From a virus: DNA of 38,336 bases. Both the position numbers and the translations under genes were made by a program. The first letter of the stretch is position 1, and each line of letters starts with the position of its first letter. This document shows, one piece after another, positions 28,970 to 36,249 of the stretch. The stretch covers positions 1 through 38,336 of IMG/VR virus record IMGVR_UViG_3300030333_007432; one strand, written 5' to 3'. A model generated the notes under the pieces. It was not told the origin of the DNA and made no database searches. It saw only the letters and a program-made list of their open reading frames with translations.

Positions 28970-29274
28970 TAGTCGTGTTCTATTTCAGGTGGTCTTTCTG
29001 TAAAACAATTTTCTATGTTTGCAGCAAATTGCATTGACTGAAATTGTCCTACGTGTGCTTGTATTCTCGCATGGATATCGAATGCTGATTTAATTGCATC
29101 ATCTGGACTTATTGCCAACTTGGAATTAGCCAATAAGCCTGCGGTTAATACTGAGACTGCTAGTTCCTGTGGATTTATATTGAAAGCTCTTAATGATTTA
29201 CCGTTATCGGTGAAAGACGATATAAGAAAATCTATGTGTTCCAGATTCGGGTCTGGTGTGGAGTGTTCGGGCAT
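28969..29274 (-). CDS. Protein of unknown function, 101 aa
   Basis: The protein is helical and fairly hydrophobic in the middle: INPQELAVSVLTAGLLANSKLAIS, then PDDAIKSAFDIHARIQAHVG. It has a polar C-terminus (TERPPEIEHD). No family recognised. It lies between the exonuclease side and a wHTH-like gene in the same minus run. Confidence 0.5.
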   Translation of the reverse strand: MPEHSTPDPNLEHIDFLISSFTDNGKSLRAFNINPQELAVSVLTAGLLANSKLAISPDDAIKSAFDIHARIQAHVGQFQSMQFAANIENCFTERPPEIEHD

Positions 29275-29276
29275 TT

Positions 29277-29540
29277 TTAATCCTCAGAGTTGATGATCTG
29301 ATACAACGTAATTGTATTTCTCTTTATTATTGGGACAAGTAGTCCTTCATCTTTTAATGCATTTATCCGGCGTTGAATTGTTCGATGATTGCGCTCGAAT
29401 TTTTTCACAACTTCAGTTATAGGAATTAAAACAAAGTGGTTACCTTTAAACTCTGTTGAAATATCTAATAAATGTTGATGGATACTTATTGCTAAGTCGT
29501 CCATCAGGCTTTTCATGACAGGTCTAGCCATGGTCAACAT
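29277..29540 (-). CDS. Winged-helix-like DNA-binding protein, 87 aa
   Basis: Residues 43-75 (ITEVVKKFERNHRTIQRRINALKDEGLLVPI) form a typical winged helix: a recognition-type helix with RTIQRRINAL and a following wing (RNTITLYQI). Such small proteins are phage transcription or replication regulators. Alternative start at 29531. It starts a minus run of small genes and precedes an unknown 101-aa gene. Target unknown. Confidence 0.6.
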   Translation of the reverse strand: MLTMARPVMKSLMDDLAISIHQHLLDISTEFKGNHFVLIPITEVVKKFERNHRTIQRRINALKDEGLLVPIIKRNTITLYQIINSED

Positions 29541-29575
29541 AATTAAGAATGCGTGGGGTCAATTTTAGTAGTAAA

Positions 29576-29812
29576 TCAGTCTTCTTCTTTATCTTGTTTT
29601 AAATGCTCCTGATATTTTAATACTCCACTTTTAGCTGATTGAAGGTCCATTGTCCAGCAGTTTTCCCAATCATGAGCCTTACTAGGGTAGCGATAAAGTA
29701 CATGACCAGTATTGCCATGCTTTAAGATTTTTATCTCGTAGTTTGAGAAAATAACCGAATCTAAAGGTTCAGATGGCTTTCCTTTGTAACGGATTTTCTT
29801 CTGAGTCCTCAT
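29576..29812 (-). CDS. Small basic/acidic protein, 78 aa, unknown
   Basis: It has a basic N-terminus (MRTQKKIRYKGKPSEPLD), then VIFSNYEIKILKHGNTGHVLYRY and an acidic C-terminus. No recognised motif. It lies in the minus run between the wHTH gene and a 46-aa gene. Confidence 0.45.
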   Translation of the reverse strand: MRTQKKIRYKGKPSEPLDSVIFSNYEIKILKHGNTGHVLYRYPSKAHDWENCWTMDLQSAKSGVLKYQEHLKQDKEED

Positions 29813-29862
29813 CCTAGTCCTCCAACAGTAAGACTAGATTATCTGACCTAACCCAAGAGGTA

Positions 29863-30003
29863 TTACCTGTCGTAAAGTCGGTAATTTTCTTCTGTACCTT
29901 TTTTTCTTTCTTTTAGAATTTCAAATATATTCCAATCTGTAGGTTCAGTTCTGCGCTTTGCGCTTTCCTCGATCAATATATTTAGCCTATCTCTGTTAGT
30001 CAT
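29863..30003 (-). CDS. Small charged protein, 46 aa
   Basis: The frame from ATG 30003 to TAA 29863 overlaps the stop of the AbrB-like gene by 8 bases. It encodes TNRDRLNILIEESAKRRT and then DWNIFEILKERKKGTEENY, a helical, charged product. The overlap pattern supports it as a real coupled gene. No family recognised. Confidence 0.5.
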   Translation of the reverse strand: MTNRDRLNILIEESAKRRTEPTDWNIFEILKERKKGTEENYRLYDR

Positions 30004-30235
30004 TAGTCTTTTTATTAATTTTAGTCAGAGTAAATGTACCGTTATTTTGATCAATCCACTCAACTTCGTCACCAATTCCCCAATTAAGTTTTTTTAATAG
30101 CTTTTTTGGAAACTCGAAAACACCTCTTTTACTGGTTCTAATACTCCAAGATTGGTTAATAACTTTATTCTCTTTTTCTATATGTGCAATTATTCTTGAG
30201 TCGGAAAAGCGTACACAGACGAGTTTTTTCATCAT
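29996..30235 (-). CDS. AbrB/SpoVT-like DNA-binding protein, 79 aa
   Basis: The C-terminal half, RGVFEFPKKLLKKLNWGIGDEV then EWIDQNNGTFTLTKI (residues 37-73), has the swapped-hairpin AbrB/MazE pattern: a G-x-x-x-(I/F)P-K-x-x-x-x-x-L-x-W-x-x-GD-x-V core. Such proteins dimerise to bind DNA as regulators or antitoxins. The N-terminal ~35 residues are a separate beta-like element. Two adjacent ATGs at 30235 and 30232; the second lies in the overlap with the Gp157-like stop. A partner toxin is not evident. Confidence 0.65.
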   Translation of the reverse strand: MMKKLVCVRFSDSRIIAHIEKENKVINQSWSIRTSKRGVFEFPKKLLKKLNWGIGDEVEWIDQNNGTFTLTKINKKTND

Positions 30236-30834
30236 ATTCCTGTTTTTATTCTTTTTCTTAGGTTGTAAGTAAGTGATACTTTTTTAATAAGTTTTGCGGA
30301 ACTAGGGGCTTCTTCAGGTGTGTTTTCTATAGCTTCTCTAAGTTGATTTTTATCTGGAATTTCTTCTTCTTTATTATCAATAACTTCATTATTTATTAAT
30401 CTTGTGATAACGGTTTTTCTTTTTAATCCAAAAATTCTTTTTTCATTATTTGTCCAAGATTTGAAATTGTCTTCAAGCTTTGCTTTTACTGTTCTGATGG
30501 TGGCTTGATACTTATTTCCTGTAGGCATAGAGCTTATTAACTTCTTTTCATATGCTTTTTTAATCAGGTTAATAATGTTTTTTCTCTTGTTTTTCCAGTG
30601 TTCGTGATTCTTTTTTAGATCTCTAATTTCTTTTTCTACTCTATCTATCTGTCTGTCACATTCTTTTATTACGCTTATTATTGCATCAAATTTTGATTCT
30701 TCTCTTGATTTAAGAGAGTTCCATATCAATTCAAGTTCTGATCTATCTTCTTCATCTAAATTTTCCAGCTCTAATAGAGCGTTTATCTCCTTACCTCTTT
30801 CTAGTAAGTGTAGATACGAAATAGGATCAGGCAT
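30232..30834 (-). CDS. Gp157-like coiled-coil protein, 200 aa
   Basis: I chose the ATG at 30834 (MPDPISYLHLLERG): it follows 1 base after the stop of the 46-aa gene, whereas the longer start at 30888 would overlap it. The first ~100 residues form coiled coil (LENLDEEDRSELELIWNSL, DAIISVIKECDRQIDRVEKEIRDLKK). The middle KKAYEKKLISSMPTGNKYQATIRTVKAKLED resembles the phage Gp157 family. Gp157 proteins lie beside SSB and recombination genes in phages; their exact role is not settled. Confidence 0.6.
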   Translation of the reverse strand: MPDPISYLHLLERGKEINALLELENLDEEDRSELELIWNSLKSREESKFDAIISVIKECDRQIDRVEKEIRDLKKNHEHWKNKRKNIINLIKKAYEKKLISSMPTGNKYQATIRTVKAKLEDNFKSWTNNEKRIFGLKRKTVITRLINNEVIDNKEEEIPDKNQLREAIENTPEEAPSSAKLIKKVSLTYNLRKRIKTGI

Positions 30835-30835
30835 T

Positions 30836-30976
30836 TTATTTACCTTGACCTCTATATTTTTTTTGACCTCGAACAGCATATGATCCACGCTTGCGCCTAC
30901 CGTGGCCTATAGAAGTTTTTTTAGGTATTGCACTTTCACTTTTATTATTGTCTGAAAGATTTATTTTTCTAGGCAT
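30836..30976 (-). CDS. Small basic micro-protein, 46 aa
   Basis: The frame from ATG 30976 to TAA 30836 encodes PRKINLSDNNKSESAIPKK, then GHGRRKRGSYAVRGQKKYRGQGK. It is strongly basic with an RGQ-rich C-terminus, like short nucleic-acid-binding peptides; a KKYRGQG ending is familiar from other cyanophage proteins. It is the first gene of the minus run that continues with the Gp157-like gene. No known function. Confidence 0.55.
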   Translation of the reverse strand: MPRKINLSDNNKSESAIPKKTSIGHGRRKRGSYAVRGQKKYRGQGK

Positions 30977-31035
30977 TAGTTAATTGGTTCTGGTTGAATT
31001 TTAAGGAGTGTTCGGTGTCTGTCAATACGTCAAGT

Positions 31036-31058
31036 AGACTAGGGAATATGCCTAGTCT
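31036..31058. promoter_or_regulatory. Perfect 8-bp dyad just before the ATG at 31061
   Basis: AGACTAGG (31036-31043) and CCTAGTCT (31051-31058) are exact inverted copies with a 7-base centre. The dyad ends 2 bases before the start codon, leaving no room for a normal Shine-Dalgarno. It also lies in the divergent spacer with the 46-aa gene. An autoregulatory operator or an RNA hairpin controlling translation is possible. Confidence 0.45.
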
Positions 31059-31060
31059 TT

Positions 31061-31312
31061 ATGGCGTCTTTTGAATTAGTAGAATTAGCTTTCGATCCTT
31101 CCGATTTAGCCCCAACATTGGAGGATGAATTTACTATGACAGCTGTTTCAAAAGAACTTGAATCATTAGAAAATATAGACCAAGTTAAAGTAGGTGCTGT
31201 TCAATTACTACATATTGCAATGCAGCGTCAAGCTATTATACGAGGTTTATGTAAGAGATTAGCCAAGTTAGAGACAGAGGGTGTTACTAGAAAACAAATA
31301 CCAAAAGGTTAA
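31061..31312 (+). CDS. Small acidic helical protein, 83 aa
   Basis: It contains ASFELVELAFDPSDLAPTLEDEF, then ELESLENIDQVKVGAVQLLHIAMQRQA and GLCKRLAKLETEGV. The helical, heptad-like middle suggests a dimeric protein. No family recognised. It is one of only a few plus-strand genes inside the minus replication block. Confidence 0.5.
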   Translation: MASFELVELAFDPSDLAPTLEDEFTMTAVSKELESLENIDQVKVGAVQLLHIAMQRQAIIRGLCKRLAKLETEGVTRKQIPKG

Positions 31313-31316
31313 TTAA

Positions 31317-31481
31317 TTGGTTAATCAAGTTAAACAGCACAAAAAATTACTTAAGTTTGCCGCTAAAGCGCAATTATGTACAAGTCGAAAAAAGGCACAA
31401 AAATTGATTAATAAGGCTGAAAGAGCTCAGGCTAAATTATCTACTGTTCCTCCTCAAGAGAGGATTGAAGGACAAGACTGA
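31317..31481 (+). CDS. Small basic protein with Ala/Lys-rich helices, TTG start, 54 aa
   Basis: The frame opens at TTG 31317, 4 bases after the previous stop, with AAAAGG 8 bases upstream. It encodes KQHKKLLKFAAKAQLCTSRK then KAQKLINKAERAQAKLS, two basic helices with regular Ala spacing, and an acidic tail. The regular pattern argues for a real product. Its 3' end overlaps the minus gene at 31441 by 41 bases. No family recognised. Confidence 0.45.
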   Translation: MVNQVKQHKKLLKFAAKAQLCTSRKKAQKLINKAERAQAKLSTVPPQERIEGQD

Positions 31482-31569
31482 GTAGATAAACGGGTATTAA
31501 TGCAAAAGCCCCTCCTGCAAAAAGGAAGAGGAGCTTTGACATTGCTAGGTATAAAAGAGAATCTTCCAT
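31441..31569 (-). CDS. Small membrane protein, 42 aa
   Basis: The frame from ATG 31569 to TAG 31441 encodes MEDSLLYLAMSKLLFLFAGGAF then ALIPVYLLSLVLQSSLEEEQ, a single long hydrophobic helix with acidic ends. It starts 11 bases after the stop of the gene at 31580, as an operon member would. The same DNA contains a terminator-like hairpin and overlaps the plus gene at 31317, so it may be a chance frame. Confidence 0.4.
   Translation of the reverse strand: MEDSLLYLAMSKLLFLFAGGAFALIPVYLLSLVLQSSLEEEQ
31505..31537. terminator. Bidirectional terminator-like hairpin between convergent units
   Basis: AAAGCCCCTC (31505-31514) and GAGGAGCTTT (31528-31537) pair over 10 bases with one wobble and a 13-base loop. 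A-rich and T-rich flanks suit termination on either strand. It lies between the plus pair at 31061-31481 and the minus genes from 31580. Confidence 0.45.
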
Positions 31570-31579
31570 ACCTATAACT

Positions 31580-32500
31580 TTACTTCAATCCGCCAGCTAA
31601 AGCACCAGCTTCATCACGTTCTCCTAAGCCTGAGTCAGCTGCTGGGAGAGCACAGTTTGTTATATCAACCCCTGGTTTTAGAGCATTGATACCAATTTCA
31701 GCTTCGCACTGCTTAAAGAATTTACTAGCGTAAACTTCTGGAGGGCAGCTATCGTAGACATCTTCTAGATGGTCTATATCAGCTTCTTTTTTAGGCCAGA
31801 ATTCAAGGATGTTGTCTTCTGTTGGAGTTACCCAAGATTTTGCAACACAAATGTCAGATTTCCTAACCTCGCCATATTTTTCACTACCAAAGGTAGGTGT
31901 CCATATGACAGATGCAGCCATTTTTCCTCCAAATCCTTGAGCAGCCTTATCTCCTGTGTGGTCGGCATAGGCAGATTCTAGTTGTTCTAAGAATTGTGCA
32001 TACTTTTGACAAAGTAGCTTTGCTGCTCCTCCATGAACAGAGAGTATTAAAGGTTTCTTGTGGGCTGGAACACCTTTAGCATCTACTAAATAGCAAAGAA
32101 CTAGACGTCTTCTTCTATATGGAGGATTTTTGTCGGGGTATTTTTCTTTCCATGTATCCCATAAGTGGTTTACATCGGTATAGAGTCCTTCGATAGCACC
32201 ATTTTCATTGCTATTTTCTACGAAGGTTGGATCATCTTTATATCCACCTCTAAGAATAATTAGTCGAGGAGTTCGGAATAGGATTCCTGATTCAATTTTT
32301 CCTTCACTACCGAATTCTTCTTCAGTGTGTTCAGCGTCAGGGAATTGAGAAGGCTTACCAGTCCAACCACAGCGGTCAGCGTGTACATCTTTTAAAAAGA
32401 TGCCTGGCTCACTTCTTCTATTGAGGATGATTAACATCCCTAGCTCACGCATTTGGCGTGGATACTTATTAGTATCTTTAAAGCGGTCTAGTACAGACAT
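31580..32500 (-). CDS. Protein of unknown function next to SSB, 306 aa
   Basis: The first ~150 residues look like a mixed alpha/beta domain (MRELGMLIILNRRSEPGIFL, IESGILFRTPRLIILRGG, YRRRRLVLCYLVDAKGVPA). HGGAAKLLCQKYAQFLEQLES follows, and a Gly/Ala-rich C-terminus. I cannot name the family with confidence; it may belong to a cyanobacterial/cyanophage group of uncharacterised DNA-linked proteins. It lies 58 bases downstream of the SSB gene in the replication block, so a replication or recombination accessory role is likely. Confidence 0.55.
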   Translation of the reverse strand: MSVLDRFKDTNKYPRQMRELGMLIILNRRSEPGIFLKDVHADRCGWTGKPSQFPDAEHTEEEFGSEGKIESGILFRTPRLIILRGGYKDDPTFVENSNENGAIEGLYTDVNHLWDTWKEKYPDKNPPYRRRRLVLCYLVDAKGVPAHKKPLILSVHGGAAKLLCQKYAQFLEQLESAYADHTGDKAAQGFGGKMAASVIWTPTFGSEKYGEVRKSDICVAKSWVTPTEDNILEFWPKKEADIDHLEDVYDSCPPEVYASKFFKQCEAEIGINALKPGVDITNCALPAADSGLGERDEAGALAGGLK

Positions 32501-32558
32501 AAAAAGTTTTAAAAAGTTTGAGAGTTTTTAGGTCGGATAAACCGACTTCATAAGGTTA

Positions 32559-33314
32559 TCAAAATGGTATCCCATCATCAACTGGTTCGCTAGGTTTTGC
32601 TATAGCTTGTTGATGAGGAGAGTCAAATACTTCTCGTTTATTAGAAGAGGGTTTAGGTGGTTCCTTCCCTATATCATTTTTTGCTACTAGATCTTTTACT
32701 TCATCTAGTTTTTCTGCTTTTCTTTGATCAATTGTGAATTGTTTAGATCTTACAGTTATGCGATACCCAGTTATCTCAACTCCTTCCTTATTTATATATT
32801 TATCAAATTTGAGAGATCCTCCTATAGCAACAAAGGATTTATCATATATATTTGCCTTTAAGTCTGCAGCGGTTGCTTTCCAACTCTCTACACGAAAACC
32901 AATAGTTGTAGTTGGATACTCACGATGTCCTAGTGGTTTTTGTGATACTACTCGGCACATCATTCCAAAACCAAATACGTTTGGATTTGAGCTCTCACGT
33001 TGCCATAGATGTGCAACACCAGCTAAGTCTATTTGATTGCAAATAGTACCTGCAGGAACTTTCTGCAATGGGCTAGATGGAACTATATAAGCTTTGTGAT
33101 CATCATGTAAGTAGATTCTCCCATTTATGAAAACTGTTTCTCCAAGTTCAATTGCTCCTAGGTCGTCAGTTCCTTTTGCTGCAAAACTGGGGATTAAATG
33201 GACTGGTATGGGAGGTCTTTCATTATTACTAGGTATTTCAAAATCTAATAGTCTGAGACCTTTCTCTGACTTAGAGTCACCTTTGTAGACAGCGCATGCA
33301 GTGATGTTGTTCAT
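32559..33314 (-). CDS. ssb: Single-stranded DNA-binding protein with two OB-like domains, 251 aa
   Basis: Residues ~1-95 and ~100-205 both look like OB-fold domains. The second has FGFGMMCRVVSQKPLGHREY, TIGFRVESWKATAADLK and FVAIGGSLKFDKYINKEGVEITGYRITVRSKQF, which matches the SSB order of strand, W-x-x-x-A, K-x-x-x-V-x-x-x-G-x-L and YRI-V. The C-terminus is a disordered linker ending DDGIPF, the acidic tip that recruits partner proteins. It protects single strands in replication and recombination beside the PrimPol-helicase, exonuclease and polymerase. Confidence 0.75.
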   Translation of the reverse strand: MNNITACAVYKGDSKSEKGLRLLDFEIPSNNERPPIPVHLIPSFAAKGTDDLGAIELGETVFINGRIYLHDDHKAYIVPSSPLQKVPAGTICNQIDLAGVAHLWQRESSNPNVFGFGMMCRVVSQKPLGHREYPTTTIGFRVESWKATAADLKANIYDKSFVAIGGSLKFDKYINKEGVEITGYRITVRSKQFTIDQRKAEKLDEVKDLVAKNDIGKEPPKPSSNKREVFDSPHQQAIAKPSEPVDDGIPF

Positions 33315-33316
33315 AA

Positions 33317-33481
33317 TTACTTAACAAGATTTTTTTCTAAGCGGTCATGCATAATAGCATGCAAATTAGATAGCCTTTGGTCTAGATAGCAGCGTACATC
33401 TATGATCCCACTTTGGAGAGTAAGAAGTTCCTCATTAGACATGTCTTCTAGTTTTTTTGGACTTGGCTTTTCAGGTGGCAT
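33317..33481 (-). CDS. Small helical protein, 54 aa
   Basis: The frame from ATG 33481 to TAA 33317 stops 2 bases before the SSB start. It encodes PPEKPSPKKLEDMSNEELLT, then LQSGIIDVRCYLDQRLSNLH, a short helical, acidic protein. Its tight coupling to the SSB gene supports it as real. No family recognised. Confidence 0.55.
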   Translation of the reverse strand: MPPEKPSPKKLEDMSNEELLTLQSGIIDVRCYLDQRLSNLHAIMHDRLEKNLVK

Positions 33482-33531
33482 ATTTTAGAGGCAAGCAAAT
33501 CAACTCTACAGAAATTATCCAGAATTACAAG

Positions 33532-33852
33532 TTAAATTCTTGGAATTTTATTTAGTACAGGAGCTAGGTCTTTTTCTACTATTTTTGTTGTCTTCTCTGC
33601 TATGTCATCCAGTATATTTACATCTAGTCCTGCGAAGGGAGGGATGATTCCAAGTATTCGTAATAGACCATCAACAAATAGTGCTAGGCATATGAAGCCA
33701 AGAATCATGCTGATGATAGTTGCCTTGAAATTATGTTCTGCCATGGAAGCTTCATCGATAGCTCTAGCCTCTTCAACAGCTGCAGCGACCATCGCATCTA
33801 CTTCTTTTTTGGTGTAGAAATCACCTAGAAATGGGATGTCATGTTTATCCAT
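33532..33852 (-). CDS. Single-pass membrane protein, 106 aa
   Basis: A soluble acidic N-terminus (TKKEVDAMVAAAVEEARAIDE) leads to a hydrophobic segment at about 44-66 (ATIISMILGFICLALFVDGLL) and a C-terminal amphipathic helix. No recognised family. It precedes the SSB unit in the minus direction. Confidence 0.5.
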   Translation of the reverse strand: MDKHDIPFLGDFYTKKEVDAMVAAAVEEARAIDEASMAEHNFKATIISMILGFICLALFVDGLLRILGIIPPFAGLDVNILDDIAEKTTKIVEKDLAPVLNKIPRI

Positions 33853-33911
33853 AAATTTTTTGAGGAGTTTTACTCATGACTTTTTTATGTCTCTTGGGTT
33901 AAAGTGTTGAA

Positions 33912-34067
33912 ATGAAAACACTAGATCCCGTTGATACTTATTTTGAATGCGTTTCTTCTTGTTATCTAGATGAGGATGAAGCGTCATGTCTTAATTCATG
34001 CGTTGATTGGCTAAAGAACGCAGATATTCCAAGTGCAGATGAGTCACGAGTTCACTTGTGTGCTTAA
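33912..34067 (+). CDS. Twin CX3C micro-protein, 51 aa
   Basis: The frame from ATG 33912 to TAA 34067 encodes KTLDPVDTYFECVSSCYLDE then DEASCLNSCVDWLKNADI. The two C-x3-C pairs (Cys13/17 and Cys26/30) on short helices resemble a helical hairpin held by disulfides or metal. Similar small acidic proteins with paired Cys occur in cyanophages. It lies on the plus strand inside a minus block. Its 3' half overlaps the convergent TM gene by 77 bases. Confidence 0.5.
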   Translation: MKTLDPVDTYFECVSSCYLDEDEASCLNSCVDWLKNADIPSADESRVHLCA

Positions 34068-34191
34068 GACTTTCTGACATCTCTCGATAGCCGGTACCAA
34101 CATAAAATTGTCCGACTACAACTGATGCCGACATGAGTCCCCAGAAAATGTAATACCAAGAACTCTTGATTTGATGTTTTTTGTTTTTCAT
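33991..34191 (-). CDS. Small single-pass membrane protein, 66 aa
   Basis: I chose the ATG at 34191, which overlaps the polymerase stop (TAATG). After a basic start comes SSWYYIFWGLMSASVVVGQFY then VGTGYREMSESL, a membrane helix followed by a polar tail (LVTHLHLEYLRSLANQRMN). The SWYYIFWG...GQ-x-YVG-x-GY pattern is familiar from other cyanophages. Function unknown. Confidence 0.6.
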   Translation of the reverse strand: MKNKKHQIKSSWYYIFWGLMSASVVVGQFYVGTGYREMSESLKHTSELVTHLHLEYLRSLANQRMN

Positions 34192-36026
34192 TAGTGGGTC
34201 TCCATCCAATTTTTTCCTTCTCTGGCTTCACCAGTTAAGGGACATTTTAGATCGTAGTATTCTCCTGCCTTACGGAAAGAGTCTATAGCTAAACTTTTAT
34301 AAAGTTCTGTTAACTGTGGCTTAACAAGTGACTGTATTTCGTCATGTATGTGAGCAACAAAAGCAAAGTGGCAACCCCATCTTAATCCTGCTTTGTGTAA
34401 ATCTTGGTAGAGGATACATGTAGCTTTCTTAACTGCAATAGCTCCTGTTGATTGTAAAAGTTGATTTAAAGCGCTATGTCTTGATCTTATTTGTAGATGT
34501 CTACCGTCTATACCTACTAAATATCCTCTTTTTACTACTCTTTCATCTACTTTATCTCGCAGTTCTTTGATAGCTGGCAAATTTTTGTAGAAAGTATTAA
34601 TAGTTTTTGATCCTATTTCTTTTTGTTCATATTCACTTAAATTTATATCCATTATTGAGCCTATGCGTTTTGCGCCCCCGCCATAAAGTACAGCATAAAT
34701 TAGAGTTTTGGCCTTTTCTCTTACTGCTTTTGTTATTTCACCTTTACCATCAAATATTCCAAATAGTTGTGCATTATATGTATGAATATCAAAGTCATCT
34801 GTACTAACTAATTTTGCATAATCTCCACCATCAAAATATGCTAATTGAGCACCAAGTGCTCTAAGTTCTAGACCACTAGCGTCGGCTCCACATAAGCGCC
34901 ATCCTCCATCAGCATAGAATAAAGCACGACATTCTGCACCGTAAGGTTGACCAACTCGTGGTACCTGTCCGACGTTGGGACCCCGGTGGGAGCATCGGCC
35001 CGACACACAGGCGTTTGTGATAATTGATCCATGTATTCTTCCATCTTTATATTTTTGACTATGCTTTAGCCAAGCTTCTTTTCCGTCTGAAATTTGTCCT
35101 AGTCTCTTATTGAGTAGTTGATATTCGGCTAAGAGAGAAGCTTCCTTATACTTTTTACCCAGAATTTCCAAGACGTCGTCATCCAGTTTAGTATTCCCTT
35201 TTTCCGTTTTGTTGAAGTTAATCTCAGGATAACGCTCTTGTAGCCTATCGGCAGTTTGTTTACGCGAAGCGGGGTTAAACGTAGTGACTTTGTCCTTAAG
35301 GGCTTTACCCGTTTTGGCAGAAATACGTTTTTCCGTGATGGGTGGGAAAACCTTTTGAAGTTGTTCATCAATTTCTGTCCTCCTTGTTTTTAAATTGTTG
35401 ACTAGTGCAAATGCAGCTTTCTCATCGAATGGGAAACCGAAGTCCTCTTGAAAGGACATAATTAGTGCAAATGTATGCTCTAGCTTGAAGCATCTGGGAT
35501 CAAGACCTTGAGTCTCAAAATACTTATATAGTTCTAGAGAAACAAGCGTATCCCCTTCACAGTATATTTGCATTGCTTCAGACCACTCATCCCATTTTTC
35601 TTCTGCTTCTTTTTCTTCGTTAAAATCTAGTTTTTTTACATTAAGACGCTCTCCCCATGCTCCTAATGAGTGGCGACCTACATATTTTTTAGGTATATGG
35701 GAGAATTTTTGAGCATCAACAGGTTCTAATTCAGGCCACATGACCCTACTAGTAACTAAGGTGTCATTAATTAAGCAGCTTTTTTTTCTTCTAAAAGATG
35801 GATAGACCTTTTTGATCGCTCTAAAATCAAAATTGATTATGTTATGACCAACTAATAGATCAGCACTTTCGAGAATATGTATTCCATTCCATATAGGTTC
35901 ATAACCTTCTTTATCTGCACAGCTAATAATGTCACCTGTATCTATATCTCTCAATACAAGGGAATGAATAGTATCTAGTTCATGAAGTAGACCGTTCGTT
36001 TCACAGTCAAATACATACCGATTCAT
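34191..36026 (-). CDS. Family A DNA polymerase with 3'-5' exonuclease, T7-like, 611 aa
   Basis: The exonuclease domain has FDCETNG (Asp7, Glu9), GHNIINFDF (60-68, Asp67) and YCEGD (155-159, Asp159). The polymerase domain has motif A DASGLELR (382-389), motif B REKAKTLIYAVLYGG (436-450) and motif C HDE (561-563). Tyr444 stands at the position of E. coli Pol I Phe762, as in T7 gp5 Tyr526. It is ~90 residues shorter than T7 gp5, so the thioredoxin-binding insertion is probably absent. It is the replicative polymerase for the block, overlapping the next upstream gene by 4 bases (ATGA). Confidence 0.95.
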   Translation of the reverse strand: MNRYVFDCETNGLLHELDTIHSLVLRDIDTGDIISCADKEGYEPIWNGIHILESADLLVGHNIINFDFRAIKKVYPSFRRKKSCLINDTLVTSRVMWPELEPVDAQKFSHIPKKYVGRHSLGAWGERLNVKKLDFNEEKEAEEKWDEWSEAMQIYCEGDTLVSLELYKYFETQGLDPRCFKLEHTFALIMSFQEDFGFPFDEKAAFALVNNLKTRRTEIDEQLQKVFPPITEKRISAKTGKALKDKVTTFNPASRKQTADRLQERYPEINFNKTEKGNTKLDDDVLEILGKKYKEASLLAEYQLLNKRLGQISDGKEAWLKHSQKYKDGRIHGSIITNACVSGRCSHRGPNVGQVPRVGQPYGAECRALFYADGGWRLCGADASGLELRALGAQLAYFDGGDYAKLVSTDDFDIHTYNAQLFGIFDGKGEITKAVREKAKTLIYAVLYGGGAKRIGSIMDINLSEYEQKEIGSKTINTFYKNLPAIKELRDKVDERVVKRGYLVGIDGRHLQIRSRHSALNQLLQSTGAIAVKKATCILYQDLHKAGLRWGCHFAFVAHIHDEIQSLVKPQLTELYKSLAIDSFRKAGEYYDLKCPLTGEAREGKNWMETH

Positions 36027-36247
36027 CTGTATAACTCTTGGATATCCACTATATCAAGTTCGTCAACTAATTTCTTTTCTTTAAAATTGTCATATATAGT
36101 TTTGAGGGAAGTTATGCTTTGTAGGCACAGAGCTTTGTCGAGATTTGTTCTAATCCCTGTATCTAAAAATTTAATTTTTGTAGATCCTTTTTCTATACAG
36201 AGCACTTTTTTCTTATCTGGCGTACACAAAGAATATCCGATCTGCAT
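36023..36247 (-). CDS. Small protein upstream of polymerase, 74 aa
   Basis: It reads MQIGYSLCTPDKKKVLCIEKG, STKIKFLDTGIRTNLDKALC and then SITSLKTIYDNFKEKKLVDELDIVDIQELYR. It is lysine-rich at first and acidic later. Its stop overlaps the polymerase start, implying coupled translation. No family recognised. Confidence 0.5.
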   Translation of the reverse strand: MQIGYSLCTPDKKKVLCIEKGSTKIKFLDTGIRTNLDKALCLQSITSLKTIYDNFKEKKLVDELDIVDIQELYR

Positions 36248-36249
36248 GA

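Noticed and set aside
29996-30235. AbrB-like protein as the antitoxin of a toxin-antitoxin pair
   Set aside because: Neither neighbour looks like a PemK, MazF, PIN or other toxin; the adjacent 46-aa protein has no toxin motif.
31441-31569. Treating the 42-aa hydrophobic frame as certain
   Set aside because: Kept only at low confidence, because a terminator-like hairpin and a plus-strand frame occupy the same bases.
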